NCBI RefSeq assembly: GCF_018598555.1
Contig: NZ_JAHEWN010000009.1
Location: forward strand, 1 to 64,000
Length of the DNA: 64,000 bases
Origin: Curtobacterium aurantiacum
GTDB taxonomy: Bacteria > Actinomycetota > Actinomycetes > Actinomycetales > Microbacteriaceae
Direction: 5' to 3'
A model generated the notes under the pieces. That model had not been told where the DNA came from, ran no database searches, and worked only from the letters and a program-made list of their open reading frames with translations. The translations under genes were made by a program, and so were the position numbers. Positions 7,503 to 16,459 of the stretch are shown piece after piece (positions within the stretch are counted from its first letter, which is position 1; each line of letters opens with the position of its first letter).

Positions 7503-8595
7503 CCTCCGACCCCACGACGACCGACCCGACCCCGCTGCTGCGGCTCCCGGGGCCTTCGACACCGCAGCGATCCGGGTGGTCATGCAGTCGACCGACAAGC
7601 CCCGGGTCGCCGTGATCGGTGCCGGCAGCTGGGGCACCACGTTCGCGAAGGTGCTGGCCGAGGGCGGTGCCTCCACCGTGGTGTGGGCCCGGCGCCCCGA
7701 GGTCGCCCGCGAGATCACCGAGACGAAGCGCAACTCGGACTACCTGCCCGGCATCAACCTGCCCCGCACCCTGACCGCGTCGACGTCGCTCGAGCGCGTG
7801 CTCGACGGCGCCTCGCAGGTGTACGTCTCGGTGCCCTCGCAGACCCTGCGCTCGAACCTCGCCGCGATCCGCGAACTCCTGCCGGCCGACGTGCCGGTGG
7901 TCAGCCTGATGAAGGGCGTCGAGAAGAGCACGGGCCTGCGGATGAGTGAGGTCCTGCTGCAGGGCCTCGGCATCGACCAGGACCGCATCGCGGTGGCCAG
8001 TGGCCCGAACCTGGCGCTCGAGATCGCCCGTCGGCAGCCGACCGCCGCCGTGGTGTCGTCCTCCAGCATCGACACCGCGACCGCCGTCGCCGCGGTCGCG
8101 ACGAACCCGTACTTCCGGTCGTTCATCAACACCGACGTCATCGGCACCGAGTTCGGCGGCGTGCTGAAGAACCTCATCGCCGTCGCGATCGGCATCGTCG
8201 ACGGGGTCGGCTACGGCGAGAACACCAAGGCCTCGATCATCACGCGTGGCCTCGCCGAGATGACCGACTTCGCGGTGTCGCTCGGGGCGCAGTCCTCCAC
8301 GCTGTCCGGGCTCGCGGGCCTCGGCGACCTCATCGCGACGTGCCAGTCACCGCTGTCACGGAACAACACCGCCGGCCGGCTGCTCGGCCAGGGCTACCGG
8401 TTCGACGAGGTCGTCCGGCAGATGAACCAGACGGCGGAGGGGCTGGCCTCGGTCGCCCCGATCCTCGAGCTGGCTGCGGCGAACGGGGTCGACATGCCCA
8501 TCGTCAGCCAGGTCGGCGAGGTCCTCGCCGGTAGGCTCGATCCGCGCAACATCGCGCCGCACCTCACCGAGACCGACGAGCCGCAGGGCGAGTGA
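7495..8595 (+). CDS. gpsA: NAD(P)-dependent glycerol-3-phosphate dehydrogenase
   Basis: 366 aa from the chosen TTG; 337 aa from the alternative ATG at 7582. It makes sn-glycerol-3-phosphate from dihydroxyacetone phosphate for phospholipids, which suits its place after plsC. Seen: Rossmann motif AVIGAGSWGTTFAKVLAEGG, substrate region VFGGVLKNLIAVAIGI-like (EFGGVLKNLIAVAIG, catalytic Lys), and GLAGLGDLIATCQSPLSRN. AAGGAG lies 10 bases before TTG 7495, which overlaps the plsC stop, whereas 7582 has no clear binding site but gives the usual family length. The start is therefore uncertain; the rest is not. Confidence 0.93.
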   Translation: MSDLRPHDDRPDPAAAAPGAFDTAAIRVVMQSTDKPRVAVIGAGSWGTTFAKVLAEGGASTVVWARRPEVAREITETKRNSDYLPGINLPRTLTASTSLERVLDGASQVYVSVPSQTLRSNLAAIRELLPADVPVVSLMKGVEKSTGLRMSEVLLQGLGIDQDRIAVASGPNLALEIARRQPTAAVVSSSSIDTATAVAAVATNPYFRSFINTDVIGTEFGGVLKNLIAVAIGIVDGVGYGENTKASIITRGLAEMTDFAVSLGAQSSTLSGLAGLGDLIATCQSPLSRNNTAGRLLGQGYRFDEVVRQMNQTAEGLASVAPILELAAANGVDMPIVSQVGEVLAGRLDPRNIAPHLTETDEPQGE

Positions 8596-8654
8596 CCGGT
8601 CCCGCACCGAGTCACGAAGGGACTCCCGTGCCCACGATCCCCGAGGGAACCCCC

Positions 8655-9737
8655 ATGCCCAGGACCACCGTCGCCGTGCTCTTCGGCGGTCGCTCGAGCG
8701 AGCACGAGATCAGCTGCGTGACCGCCGGCGGCATCATGGACGTCGTCGACCGGGCCGAGTACGACCTCGTGCCGATCGGGATCACCCAGGACGGTGCCTT
8801 CACCCTGCAGTCGGACGACCCGGCGCAGTGGACGATCCGCGACGGTGCCCTGCCGACCGTGCCCGACAACGGCACGCGGATCGCGTTCCCGACCTCACCC
8901 GCCAGCAACGAACTCGTCGTGTCCCACCCCGACGGGACGGTCACGGCGATCCCGGTCGACGTGGTGTTCCCGATCCTGCACGGTCCCTTCGGCGAGGACG
9001 GCACGATCCAGGGGCTGCTCGAGATCGCCGGGCTGCCCTACGTCGGCGACGGGGTGCTCGCGAGTGCGCTGGCGATGGACAAGCACGTCGCCAAGGCCGT
9101 GCTCGAGCACGCCGGGCTGCGGGTCGCTCCGTGGACCACGGTGCTCCGCCGGCAGTGGGCGGCCGACCCCGTGGACGTCGCCGAGACGATCGCCGCGCAC
9201 GGCTGGCCGCTGTTCGTCAAGCCGGCCCGCGCCGGGTCGAGCATGGGCGTCTCGCGCGTCGATGAGCCCGCGCAGCTGGGCGCCGCCATGGACCTGGCGT
9301 TCGAGCACGACTCCAAGGTCATCGTCGAGCCCCGGGTCATCGGCCGCGAGGTCGAGGTCGCCGTGCTCGAGGGTCGCGACGGTGTGCCGCGCACCAGCCT
9401 TCCCGGCGAGATCGTCGTGGCCGAGGACGGCTTCTACGACTTCGCGTCGAAGTACCTGGGTGGCGACGAGTCGCTGCTCTGCCCGGCTCCGCTGACCGAG
9501 GCGCAGACCGACGAGATCCGGTCGATCGGCGCCCGCGCGTTCGAGGCCATCGGCGGTTCCGGCCTCGCCCGTGTCGACTGCTTCCTGACCGACGACGGCT
9601 TCGTCGTGAACGAGGTCAACACGATGCCGGGCTTCACGCCGCTGTCGATGTACCCGCGCTGCTGGGCCGCGTCGGGGGTGTCCTACGGCGAGCTGATCAC
9701 GGAGCTCATCGAGCTGGGTCGCGCAGCCGTCCGCTGA
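8655..9737 (+). CDS. ddl: D-alanine--D-alanine ligase
   Basis: 360 aa ATP-grasp enzyme that makes the D-Ala-D-Ala dipeptide of peptidoglycan. It shows VAVLFGGRSSEHEIS at the N-terminus, HGPFGEDGTIQGLLE near residue 100, KPARAGSSMGVSRV near residue 190 and the metal site FVVNEVNTMPGFTPLSMYP near the C-terminus. ATG 8655 is preceded by GAGGGAAC. GTG 8628 (after GAAGGGAC) and GTG 8592 (overlapping gpsA) are in-frame alternatives. The stretches around 8628 and 8655 look like an imperfect duplication of the translation start. Confidence 0.95.
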   Translation: MPRTTVAVLFGGRSSEHEISCVTAGGIMDVVDRAEYDLVPIGITQDGAFTLQSDDPAQWTIRDGALPTVPDNGTRIAFPTSPASNELVVSHPDGTVTAIPVDVVFPILHGPFGEDGTIQGLLEIAGLPYVGDGVLASALAMDKHVAKAVLEHAGLRVAPWTTVLRRQWAADPVDVAETIAAHGWPLFVKPARAGSSMGVSRVDEPAQLGAAMDLAFEHDSKVIVEPRVIGREVEVAVLEGRDGVPRTSLPGEIVVAEDGFYDFASKYLGGDESLLCPAPLTEAQTDEIRSIGARAFEAIGGSGLARVDCFLTDDGFVVNEVNTMPGFTPLSMYPRCWAASGVSYGELITELIELGRAAVR

Positions 9738-9787
9738 CCAGGCCGTCCTGGCCCGGTCGGCGCGCAAGCGTCAGCCGGGTGTCACCG

Positions 9788-9873
9788 CTGCACGTCGGCC
9801 GGGTCGAGACACTGGTGGAGCTGGTGCTGCCCCGTCCGCTGGGTCAGCCCTGCACGTCGGCCGGGTCGAGACA
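9788..9873. repeat. 24-base direct repeat at the 3' end of the DUF3515 gene
   Basis: CTGCACGTCGGCCGGGTCGAGACA (by positions 9788-9811) is repeated exactly at 9850-9873, 62 bases apart. The second copy encodes the last residues of the DUF3515 protein (CLDPADVQ). The first lies in the convergent gap after ddl and would encode the same residues in a different frame, so it looks like a duplicated gene tail. Confidence 0.9.
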
Positions 9874-10329
9874 TTCGTGCCCGTCCTTCGGCAGCGTCGA
9901 CACGGCGTCGGAGAGTTCCTGGACGACGGTCGACGTGGTCTTCGTCGAGTCGACGACGACCTGCGCGGCCGGTGAGCGACCGAACGTCGTGAAGACGACC
10001 TGGTCGCCGCGGTCGTCGCGGATCCAGTCCACGCCCCCCTGCGAGAAGCAGGGCAGGTCGGACACCGTCGGCACCGCGACGCCGCAGTGGTAGACCGCCA
10101 CCTCGGGATCGCCCCAGGCCGCCGTCGACTGCGCGTTCGTGTTCCGCAGGTCGAACTTCGTGTCCACCGTCGCCGGGAGCCGGACCTGCACGGCGGCGCA
10201 CGCCGCGGCGTCGGCCGAGGGGGCGGCGGACATCGACACGGCGTTGGTGCACCCGGTCAGCCCGGCGGCGAGGGCGATCACGGCCCCCACGATCGCGAGG
10301 GTGCGAGGGGTGCGGCGCGCGGTGTCCAT
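9844..10329 (-). CDS. DUF3515 family lipoprotein
   Basis: 161 aa. The N-terminus has basic residues, a hydrophobic segment and a lipobox (LAAGLTGC, Cys near residue 28), so it is predicted to be a lipid-anchored surface protein. The rest matches the actinobacterial DUF3515 pattern, with CGVAVPTVSDLPCFSQGGVDW and DPADVQ at the end. The function is unknown. ATG 10329 has a TAGCCT -10 box eight bases upstream and no ribosome binding site, so the transcript is probably near-leaderless. It diverges from thiL, with overlapping -10 boxes. Confidence 0.8.
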   Translation of the reverse strand: MDTARRTPRTLAIVGAVIALAAGLTGCTNAVSMSAAPSADAAACAAVQVRLPATVDTKFDLRNTNAQSTAAWGDPEVAVYHCGVAVPTVSDLPCFSQGGVDWIRDDRGDQVVFTTFGRSPAAQVVVDSTKTTSTVVQELSDAVSTLPKDGHECLDPADVQG

Positions 10330-10337
10330 CGCCGTCC

Positions 10338-10347
10338 AGGCTACCGT
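10338..10347. promoter_or_regulatory. Overlapping divergent -10 boxes (DUF3515 / thiL)
   Basis: On the minus strand TAGCCT (10343-10338) precedes the DUF3515 ATG by 8 bases. On the plus strand TACCGT (10342-10347) precedes the thiL GTG by 6 bases. The two boxes share 10342-10343, so the polymerases would compete for one site. Confidence 0.6.
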
Positions 10348-10353
10348 TCTCGT

Positions 10354-11349
10354 GTGGACGCGACGTACGACGCCTGGGCCGGACCGACCGTGGGGGAGCT
10401 CGGTGAACTCGCCGTGCTCGACCGCATCACGAGCCGCCTGCCCGCGGGGACGCCGATCCTCGGCCCCGGGGACGACTGCGCCGTCGTGGCTGCCCCAGAC
10501 GGCCGGTTCGTCGTGACGACGGACATGATGGTGCACGGCCCGGACTTCCGGTGGGCGTGGTCCTCGCCGACGGACATCGGTTGGAAGGCCGCCGCCACGA
10601 ACCTCTCCGACGTCGCGGCGATGGGGGCCGCTCCGAGCGGGCTCGTGATCGCCCTCGCGGCGCCGCAGGACACCCCCGTGGCCGTCCTCGAGGGCATCGC
10701 CGACGGGTTCCGGCTCGCGGTCGACGCACTCGCCCCCGGGTGCGGCGTGGTCGGCGGTGACCTCTCCACCTCGGCGACGTTCACGGTGGCCGTCACCGCC
10801 TTCGGTGACCTGCTGGGCCGCGCGCCCGTGCTCCGGTCGGGCGCGAGCGTCGGTGACGTGCTCGCGGTGTCCGGCGAGCTCGGACGTGCCGCCCGCGGAC
10901 TCGCGCGGTTGTTCCGTGACGGCGTCGACGACGGGGGTGAGCCGGACCGTGCTGCGACCGTGGCGAGCGGGGCCGACACGGATCTCGATGTCGGGCGACA
11001 GCGGCGTCCGGTGCCCCCGATCGCCGACGGGCCGCTCGCGGCCGAGGCCGGCGCGACCGCGATGCTCGACCTGTCGGACGGTCTCGCCATCGACGCCGGC
11101 CGGATGGCGCGCGCGAGCCGCGTCACGCTGGAGATCGATGCCGCCACCGACCTCGACGAGGTCGCGTTGCACGGCGGCGAGGACCACGGCCTGCTCGCCA
11201 CGTTCCCGGCCGACGCGGTCCTGCCCGGGGGCTTCCGCCGCATCGGCGTCGTGCGGGAGCGTGGCGACGCGGACCTGCTGCGCGACGGCTCCCCGGTCCC
11301 GACGACGGGCTGGGATCCCTACGCCGACTGGGACGGCGCCGCCGGCTGA
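10354..11349 (+). CDS. thiL: Thiamine-monophosphate kinase
   Basis: 331 aa. It phosphorylates thiamine monophosphate to the pyrophosphate cofactor. Family motifs: GELGELAVLDRI near residue 11, GPGDDCAVV near residue 36, the Mg/ATP segment TDMMVHGPDFRWAW near residue 54, SDVAAMGA near residue 85 and DLSDGLAIDAGRMA near residue 238. GTG 10354 lies 6 bases after a TACCGT -10 box and lacks a binding site, so it is likely leaderless. A longer open frame upstream overlaps the divergent gene and is rejected. Convergent with rsmD. Confidence 0.93.
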   Translation: MDATYDAWAGPTVGELGELAVLDRITSRLPAGTPILGPGDDCAVVAAPDGRFVVTTDMMVHGPDFRWAWSSPTDIGWKAAATNLSDVAAMGAAPSGLVIALAAPQDTPVAVLEGIADGFRLAVDALAPGCGVVGGDLSTSATFTVAVTAFGDLLGRAPVLRSGASVGDVLAVSGELGRAARGLARLFRDGVDDGGEPDRAATVASGADTDLDVGRQRRPVPPIADGPLAAEAGATAMLDLSDGLAIDAGRMARASRVTLEIDAATDLDEVALHGGEDHGLLATFPADAVLPGGFRRIGVVRERGDADLLRDGSPVPTTGWDPYADWDGAAG

Positions 11350-11376
11350 ACCGGCCGACCGGCTGCCTCAGCCGGC
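11341..11376. terminator. Two-way hairpin built from both stop-codon ends (thiL / rsmD)
   Basis: GCCGGCTGA (11341-11349, the end of thiL with its TGA) is the reverse complement of TCAGCCGGC (11368-11376, the end of rsmD with its TGA on the minus strand). The 18-base gap forms the loop. The hairpin therefore sits symmetrically over both gene ends. Confidence 0.6.
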
Positions 11377-11928
11377 GGCGACGGCCTCCCACGCGACCGT
11401 CTCGCCGTAGCTGCGCTTGCTGAACGGCTCGAGGCCCGCCGGCCAGGTGGGCTCGGGGGAGCGCTTGCTCCGCTCGACCACGACGACGGCGTCCGGCGTC
11501 AGCTTCGGCACCAGGGTCTCGAGCACCTCCGCGAGCTCGTGCTCGGTGACGTCGTACGGCGGGTCGATGAACACCAGGTCGAAGGTGCGGACGGTCCCGC
11601 GCAGGTAACCCAGCACCGGCTGGGGCTGCACGTCGATCCGGACACCCGGGATCCGCTGCTGCACGGCCTTCGCGTTCGCCCGGCACGCCTGCGCTGCGGC
11701 CGACGCCCGGTCGACCAGGACCACCTCGACCGCACCGCGTGACGCCGCCTCGAGTCCGAGGGCGCCGGTCCCCGCGTACAGGTCGGCCACCGACGTGTCC
11801 TCGACGAGCCCCCGTGCCTCGAGCGACGAGAACAGCGCCTCGCGCACGCGGTCGCTCGTCGGCCGGGTGCCGGACTTCGGCACGCGGAGCGTCAGGGAGC
11901 CGGCGGCGCCGGCGATGATGCGGGTCAT
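11368..11928 (-). CDS. rsmD: 16S rRNA (guanine(966)-N(2))-methyltransferase
   Basis: 186 aa Rossmann-fold RNA methyltransferase. MTRIIAGAAGSLTLRVPK is the usual start, SAM is bound by DLYAGTGALGLEAASRGA near residue 56, and the catalytic motif is DPPY (FIDPPYDVTEHEL) near residue 123. In the family this enzyme methylates G966 of 16S rRNA; the gene is often next to coaD and recG, as here. ATG 11928 lies six bases after TACGGT and lacks a binding site (likely leaderless). It is divergent from recG. Confidence 0.92.
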   Translation of the reverse strand: MTRIIAGAAGSLTLRVPKSGTRPTSDRVREALFSSLEARGLVEDTSVADLYAGTGALGLEAASRGAVEVVLVDRASAAAQACRANAKAVQQRIPGVRIDVQPQPVLGYLRGTVRTFDLVFIDPPYDVTEHELAEVLETLVPKLTPDAVVVVERSKRSPEPTWPAGLEPFSKRSYGETVAWEAVAAG

Positions 11929-11934
11929 GCAGCC

Positions 11935-11940
11935 ACCGTA
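11935..11940 (-). promoter_or_regulatory. -10 box TACGGT of rsmD
   Basis: On the minus strand TACGGT is followed by six bases (GGCTGC) and then ATG. No ribosome binding site lies between, so transcription probably begins at or next to the start codon. Confidence 0.5.
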
Positions 11941-12013
11941 TCGGCCCGGCGGGTCCGGTCCGGCGTTCTCCACAGGCCGCTCGGGAGGCGCGGGTGGGGT
12001 CGGTCCTGCCGGG

Positions 12014-12019
12014 TACCGT
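12014..12019 (+). promoter_or_regulatory. -10 box TACCGT of recG
   Basis: TACCGT is followed by six bases and the GTG of recG at 12026. This is the same box and spacing as before thiL and marks a leaderless start. Confidence 0.55.
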
Positions 12020-12025
12020 TGGAGC

Positions 12026-14254
12026 GTGGTCACCTCCGGAACCCCCGCTGCGCCGGCCGCGCCCGACCTCGGTCCGGCGCCGCTCGACGCGCGGCTCGCG
12101 AACGTGCTCGGCGGTCGGACGGCGACCGCCATCGAGAAGGCCTTCGGGTACCGCACGGTGGGCGAGTTCCTCGAGCACGCGCCACGCCGGTACGCCGAGC
12201 GTGGTGCGCTGACAGCCCTCGACTCCCTGGCCATCGGCGAACCGGTGACCATCGTGGCCGAGGTGGTCGACGTCCGCGAACGCACCATGCGTGCGCGCCG
12301 AGGCTCCATCCTCGAAGCGAAGATCGGTGACGGCAAGGGGCTCCTCACCCTGACGTTCTTCAACCAGGGGTGGCGCACGAAGGACCTCGTGCCCGGAGCC
12401 CGGGGCATCTTCTCCGGCAAGGTCAGCGACTACCGCGGTGCCCGACAGCTCGCGCACCCCGACTACGAGCTGTTCGACCCGGACGACCCCCGGGCCGCCG
12501 CCGAGCCCGGTTCCGACGAGGCGATCCGGTGGTCGCGCCAGCCGATCCCGATCTACCCGGCGACGGCCTCCCTCACGTCGTGGCAGATCGCGAAGTCCAT
12601 CGGCATCATCCTCGACACCCTGCCGGACCTGCCCGACCCGGTGCCGGCCTCCGCCCGGTCCCGGCTCGACCTCGTGCCGTTCCGCCGGGCCCTCGACCTG
12701 CTGCACCGCCCCGAGAAGGTCGCGGACTTCAAGCGCGCGCAGGACGCCCTGCGCTACCGCGAGGCGTTCGTGCTGCAGACCGCCCTGGTGCAGCGCCGGA
12801 TCGCGGCCCGTCGCACCGAGGCCACCCCGCGCGTGGCCGCCCCCGGTGGCATCCTCCAACGCTTCGACGCCACCCTGCCCTTCACGCTCACCGACGACCA
12901 GCGGGCCGTCGGCGCCGACATCGACCAGGACCTCGCCCGCACCTGGCCCATGCACCGGCTGATCCAGGGCGAGGTCGGGTCCGGCAAGACACTCGTGGCG
13001 ATCCGCGCGATGCTCACCGTGGCCGAGTCCGGCGGGCAGTCCGCACTCATCGCCCCGACCGAGGTCCTGGCGGCACAGCACCTGCGGTCCATCGTGAAGT
13101 TCCTCGGACCCGACCTGGCGGCCGAGCTCCGCCCGGTGATCCTGACCGGCTCGCAGTCCACCGACGAACGTCGCCGTGCCCTGCTCGCCGCGGCGTCGGG
13201 CAGCTCGCGGCTGGTGGTCGGCACGCACGCGCTCCTGGGGGACCGGGTGGACTTCGCCGAGCTCGGGCTCGTGGTGGTCGACGAGCAGCACCGCTTCGGT
13301 GTCGAGCAGCGAGAGGCCCTCCGCACGAAGGGCGCGACCCCGCCGCACGTGCTCGTCCTCACCGCCACACCGATCCCGCGCACCGTGGCGATGACCGTGT
13401 TCGGTGACCTCGACGTCTCGACCATCACGGGCATGCCGTCGGGGCGCGCCGGCGTCGAGACCTTCACCGTCCCGCTGGCGGAGCACCCCGGCTGGGAACC
13501 CCGCATCTGGTCACGCATGGCCGAAGAACTGGCCAAGGGCCGCCAGGCGTTCGTCGTCTGCCCGGCGATCGACGACGCCCACACCGAGGACGACGGCGAG
13601 CCGCAACCGGCCGAGGGCGAGGACGACACCCCGAAGCGGGCTCCGGCGACCGTGCTCGCCACCGCCGAGCGGATGCGGACCATGCCCGTGCTCGAGGGGC
13701 GTTCGATCGCGGTCCTGCACGGGCGGATGACCGCCGACGAGAAGGACCGCGTGATGGCGTCCTTCGCCGCGGGTGACCTCGACGTGATCGTGGCGACGAC
13801 CGTGATCGAGGTCGGGGTCGACGTGCCGAACGCCGCGATGATGGCCGTCCTCGACGCCGACCGGTTCGGGGTCTCGCAGCTCCACCAGCTCCGCGGCCGC
13901 ATCGGCCGTGGCCAGTGGGCGGGTGTCTGCCTGCTCGTCACGACGGCCGAGCTCGAGACGACCTCGCGCGAACGCGTCGACGCGGTGGCGGCCTCGGACG
14001 ACGGCTTCGAGCTCGCCCGGGTCGACCTCGAGCTCCGACGAGAAGGCGACGTCCTCGGCGAACGGCAGTCAGGTGGCCGGTCCTCGCTCAACCTGCTCCG
14101 GGTCGTCGAGCACGCCGACCTCATCGTCGATGCGCGCGGAGAAGCGGAGCGCGTGCTCGAGCCCGATCCCGAGCTCGAGGGATCGCCGGCCCTCCGCGAC
14201 GCCCTCGCCAGGCGCCTCGACGAGTCCGACGCGGCGTTCCTCGGCAAGAACTGA
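12026..14254 (+). CDS. recG: ATP-dependent DNA helicase RecG
   Basis: 742 aa superfamily-2 helicase that remodels stalled replication forks and Holliday junctions. In order: an N-terminal wedge/OB domain (about residues 60-200), Walker [15 protein letters not shown] near residue 317, the DEQHRFG box near residue 419, [13 protein letters not shown] near residue 450, and the helicase C domain with [10 protein letters not shown] and [13 protein letters not shown] Glu/Asp-rich insert ([20 protein letters not shown]) follows near residue 523. GTG 12026 has a -10 box six bases upstream; a longer frame overlapping rsmD is rejected. Confidence 0.95.
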   Translation: MVTSGTPAAPAAPDLGPAPLDARLANVLGGRTATAIEKAFGYRTVGEFLEHAPRRYAERGALTALDSLAIGEPVTIVAEVVDVRERTMRARRGSILEAKIGDGKGLLTLTFFNQGWRTKDLVPGARGIFSGKVSDYRGARQLAHPDYELFDPDDPRAAAEPGSDEAIRWSRQPIPIYPATASLTSWQIAKSIGIILDTLPDLPDPVPASARSRLDLVPFRRALDLLHRPEKVADFKRAQDALRYREAFVLQTALVQRRIAARRTEATPRVAAPGGILQRFDATLPFTLTDDQRAVGADIDQDLARTWPMHRLIQGEVGSGKTLVAIRAMLTVAESGGQSALIAPTEVLAAQHLRSIVKFLGPDLAAELRPVILTGSQSTDERRRALLAAASGSSRLVVGTHALLGDRVDFAELGLVVVDEQHRFGVEQREALRTKGATPPHVLVLTATPIPRTVAMTVFGDLDVSTITGMPSGRAGVETFTVPLAEHPGWEPRIWSRMAEELAKGRQAFVVCPAIDDAHTEDDGEPQPAEGEDDTPKRAPATVLATAERMRTMPVLEGRSIAVLHGRMTADEKDRVMASFAAGDLDVIVATTVIEVGVDVPNAAMMAVLDADRFGVSQLHQLRGRIGRGQWAGVCLLVTTAELETTSRERVDAVAASDDGFELARVDLELRREGDVLGERQSGGRSSLNLLRVVEHADLIVDARGEAERVLEPDPELEGSPALRDALARRLDESDAAFLGKN

Positions 14255-14279
14255 CCGCGGGGCACAGCGTGCCGGGCGG

Positions 14280-14285
14280 TATCGT
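14280..14285 (+). promoter_or_regulatory. -10 box TATCGT of coaD
   Basis: TATCGT ends seven bases before the coaD ATG, with no binding site between. It suggests a leaderless coaD transcript in addition to read-through from recG, whose stop is 38 bases before the coaD start. Confidence 0.5.
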
Positions 14286-14292
14286 CGCTGGC

Positions 14293-14778
14293 ATGGCGCA
14301 GATCGCGGTGGTCCCCGGTTCCTTCGACCCCGTCACCCTCGGGCACCTCGACGTCATCGGCCGGGCGGCCGGGCTGTTCGACGAGGTGCACGTCCTCGTG
14401 GTGCACAACCCCGACAAGAAGCCGGCGATGTTCGAGGCCGTCGACCGGGTGCGGCTCATCCGGGAGTCGCTCGTCGAGGTCGGCGCGCCCGAGACGGTCA
14501 CGGTGGGGGAGTGGACCTCCGGGCTCCTCGTCGACTACTGCCGCCAGGTCGGCGCGAAGGTCCTGGTGAAGGGCGTCCGCTCCGGCGAGGACGTCGCGTA
14601 CGAGACCCCGATGGCGATCATGAACCGCCACCTCGCCGACGTCGAGACGGTCTTCCTGCTGCCCGACGCGTCGCGTGCGCACGTGTCCAGCTCGCTGATC
14701 CGCCAGGTGTCGTCCCTCGGCGGTGACGTCACGCCGTACGTGCCGACGACCGTCGCCGACGCCCTCGCTGCCCGCTGA
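14293..14778 (+). CDS. coaD: Pantetheine-phosphate adenylyltransferase
   Basis: 161 aa, the usual family length. It adenylates 4'-phosphopantetheine in coenzyme A synthesis. It has the nucleotidyltransferase motif [18 protein letters not shown] (HxGH type) at the N-terminus, [20 protein letters not shown] near residue 88 and the SSSLIRQV motif near residue 126. A longer frame runs upstream inside recG and is not used. It is followed by a short gap and the DUF177-rpmF operon. Confidence 0.96.
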   Translation: MAQIAVVPGSFDPVTLGHLDVIGRAAGLFDEVHVLVVHNPDKKPAMFEAVDRVRLIRESLVEVGAPETVTVGEWTSGLLVDYCRQVGAKVLVKGVRSGEDVAYETPMAIMNRHLADVETVFLLPDASRAHVSSSLIRQVSSLGGDVTPYVPTTVADALAAR

Positions 14779-14846
14779 GCACGCCCGCTGAGCCCACCGC
14801 GTCCGGACACGCCTGTCGCCACCTCGACTCTCGGCCCCGATCGCGC

Positions 14847-14852
14847 TAGGCT
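14847..14852 (+). promoter_or_regulatory. -10 box TAGGCT of the DUF177-rpmF-rnc operon
   Basis: TAGGCT lies eight bases before GTG 14861, which has no ribosome binding site. It is likely the main promoter for the downstream rpmF, rnc and mutM genes. Confidence 0.5.
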
Positions 14853-14860
14853 TGTCGATC

Positions 14861-15457
14861 GTGTCTTCCCCCGTGAACAGCCCCTACGCCCTGCGCGTGC
14901 GCGACCTCGCGCACCGGCCGGGCGAGATGCGCGAGCACTCGCTCGACATCGAGGTGCCCGACGCGATGGGGGCCGGTCTGATCGCCGTCCGCCAGGGTGC
15001 GGAACTGCGCATCGACGTCCGGCTCGAGGGCCTGCACGAGGGCGTCCTCGTGTCCGGACACGCTTCGGCCGACGCCACGGGGGAGTGCTCGCGCTGCCTC
15101 ATCGACATCAGCGAACCGATCGAGGTCGATTTCGCCGAACTGTTCGCGTATGATGCCTCGGAGGATTTCGACTTCTTCGTTCGCGATGACCACGTGGACA
15201 CCGAACAGGTCGTTCGAGATGCGGTGGTGCTGTCGCTGCCGTTCCAGCCGGTCTGCCGACCGGACTGCCCAGGACTCGACCCGGTGACGGGTGAGCGTCT
15301 GGCCGACCTCGGCGAGCAGCCCGCTCGTCAGGTGCTGGATCCCCGCTGGGCAGCCCTCAGCGCGATCGAGCTCGACGGCAGCGCTGCAGGATCCACCGAC
15401 GGTGACACCACCGCACCGAAGACCACCGAGGGCGAGGGGCGGGCCGAGACCGAGTAG
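14861..15457 (+). CDS. YceD family (DUF177) protein, 23S rRNA accumulation-related
   Basis: 198 aa. It belongs to the DUF177/YceD family, almost always encoded just before rpmF, as here (55 bases). Two cysteine pairs are visible, GECSRCL near residue 81 and CRPDC near residue 134, separated by an acidic [13 protein letters not shown] segment. Studies of E. coli YceD connect it to 23S rRNA levels, but the mechanism is unclear. GTG 14861 is chosen for its distance to the -10 box; TTG 14852 and GTG 14873 are possible. Confidence 0.85.
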   Translation: MSSPVNSPYALRVRDLAHRPGEMREHSLDIEVPDAMGAGLIAVRQGAELRIDVRLEGLHEGVLVSGHASADATGECSRCLIDISEPIEVDFAELFAYDASEDFDFFVRDDHVDTEQVVRDAVVLSLPFQPVCRPDCPGLDPVTGERLADLGEQPARQVLDPRWAALSAIELDGSAAGSTDGDTTAPKTTEGEGRAETE

Positions 15458-15512
15458 GTCCCGACACCGCCAGCCCCCGTACCGACCACCGACCAACCGA
15501 AAGAGATTCACC

Positions 15513-15716
15513 ATGGCCGTTCCCAAGCGCAAGCAGTCCCGTGCGAACACGCACGCCCGTCGTTCGCAGTGGAAGGCCACGCCGATCCAGCTCGTGAAGA
15601 CGATCGAGAACGGTCAGGTCACCTACAGCCTCCCGCACCGCGCGAAGGTCGTCGAGGACTCGGCCGGCACGCCCCTGTACATGGAGTACAAGGGCCGCAA
15701 GGTCGCCGACGTCTGA
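15513..15716 (+). CDS. rpmF: 50S ribosomal protein L32
   Basis: 67 aa, [20 protein letters not shown] at the start, typical of bL32. The protein has no CxxC zinc pair, so it is the cysteine-free type; actinobacteria often carry both types. AAAGAG precedes the ATG by about 7 bases. rnc starts 13 bases after the stop. Confidence 0.96.
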   Translation: MAVPKRKQSRANTHARRSQWKATPIQLVKTIENGQVTYSLPHRAKVVEDSAGTPLYMEYKGRKVADV

Positions 15717-15729
15717 TCGGACCGAACGC

Positions 15730-16455
15730 ATGACGACAACGTCCGGCGCTGCGGGGTCTCGCCCCGCGGGGCCGGACGTCGTTCGTCTGCAGGGCATCCT
15801 CGGGGCCGACATCGACCTCGAGCTGCTCCAGCTCGCCCTGACGCACCGCTCCTACGCCTACGAGCACGGAGGCATCAAGCACAACGAGCGCCTCGAGTTC
15901 CTCGGGGACTCGATCCTCGGTCAGGCCGTGACCGTGAAGCTCTACACGTCGTTCCCCGACCTCGACGAGGGCGACCTCGCCAAGCGCCGGGCCAGCCTCG
16001 TGTCGACGGTGGCACTGGCCGAGATCGCCCGGATGATCGGGCTCGGCAGCTACCTGCGCCTCGGCAAGGGCGAGGAGCAGACGGGTGGGCGCGACAAGTC
16101 GTCGATCCTCGCCGACACCGTGGAAGCCGTCATCGGCGCCACCTACCTGTCGGCGGGCCCCGATCCGGCGACGGAGCTCGTGCTCCGCCTGGTCGAGCCG
16201 CTGATGATCGACCCGGACCGCTTCGGCGCCGCGATGGACCCGAAGACGAGCCTGCAGGAGCTCGCCTCCAGCCGTTCGCTCGGCAACCCGGCGTACCGCG
16301 TCACCGAGACCGGCCCGGACCACGACAAGACCTTCATGGCGACCGTCGTGCTGCAGGGCGAGGACATCGCCTCGGGCACCGGCTCGAGCAAGAAGGCCGC
16401 CGAGATGGCCGCCGCGCTCGACGCCTGGACCCGGCTGTCCGGTCGAGCGGCCTGA
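15730..16455 (+). CDS. rnc: Ribonuclease III
   Basis: 241 aa. It cuts double-stranded RNA, including rRNA precursors. The signature NERLEFLGDSIL lies near residue 55 with the catalytic acidic residues, DTVEAVIGATYL follows near residue 126, and a double-stranded-RNA-binding domain occupies the last 70 residues (DPKTSLQELASSR to GSSKKAAEMAAALDAW). About 15 poorly conserved residues precede the fold. mutM starts 4 bases after the stop. Confidence 0.96.
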   Translation: MTTTSGAAGSRPAGPDVVRLQGILGADIDLELLQLALTHRSYAYEHGGIKHNERLEFLGDSILGQAVTVKLYTSFPDLDEGDLAKRRASLVSTVALAEIARMIGLGSYLRLGKGEEQTGGRDKSSILADTVEAVIGATYLSAGPDPATELVLRLVEPLMIDPDRFGAAMDPKTSLQELASSRSLGNPAYRVTETGPDHDKTFMATVVLQGEDIASGTGSSKKAAEMAAALDAWTRLSGRAA

Positions 16456-16459
16456 CCAC

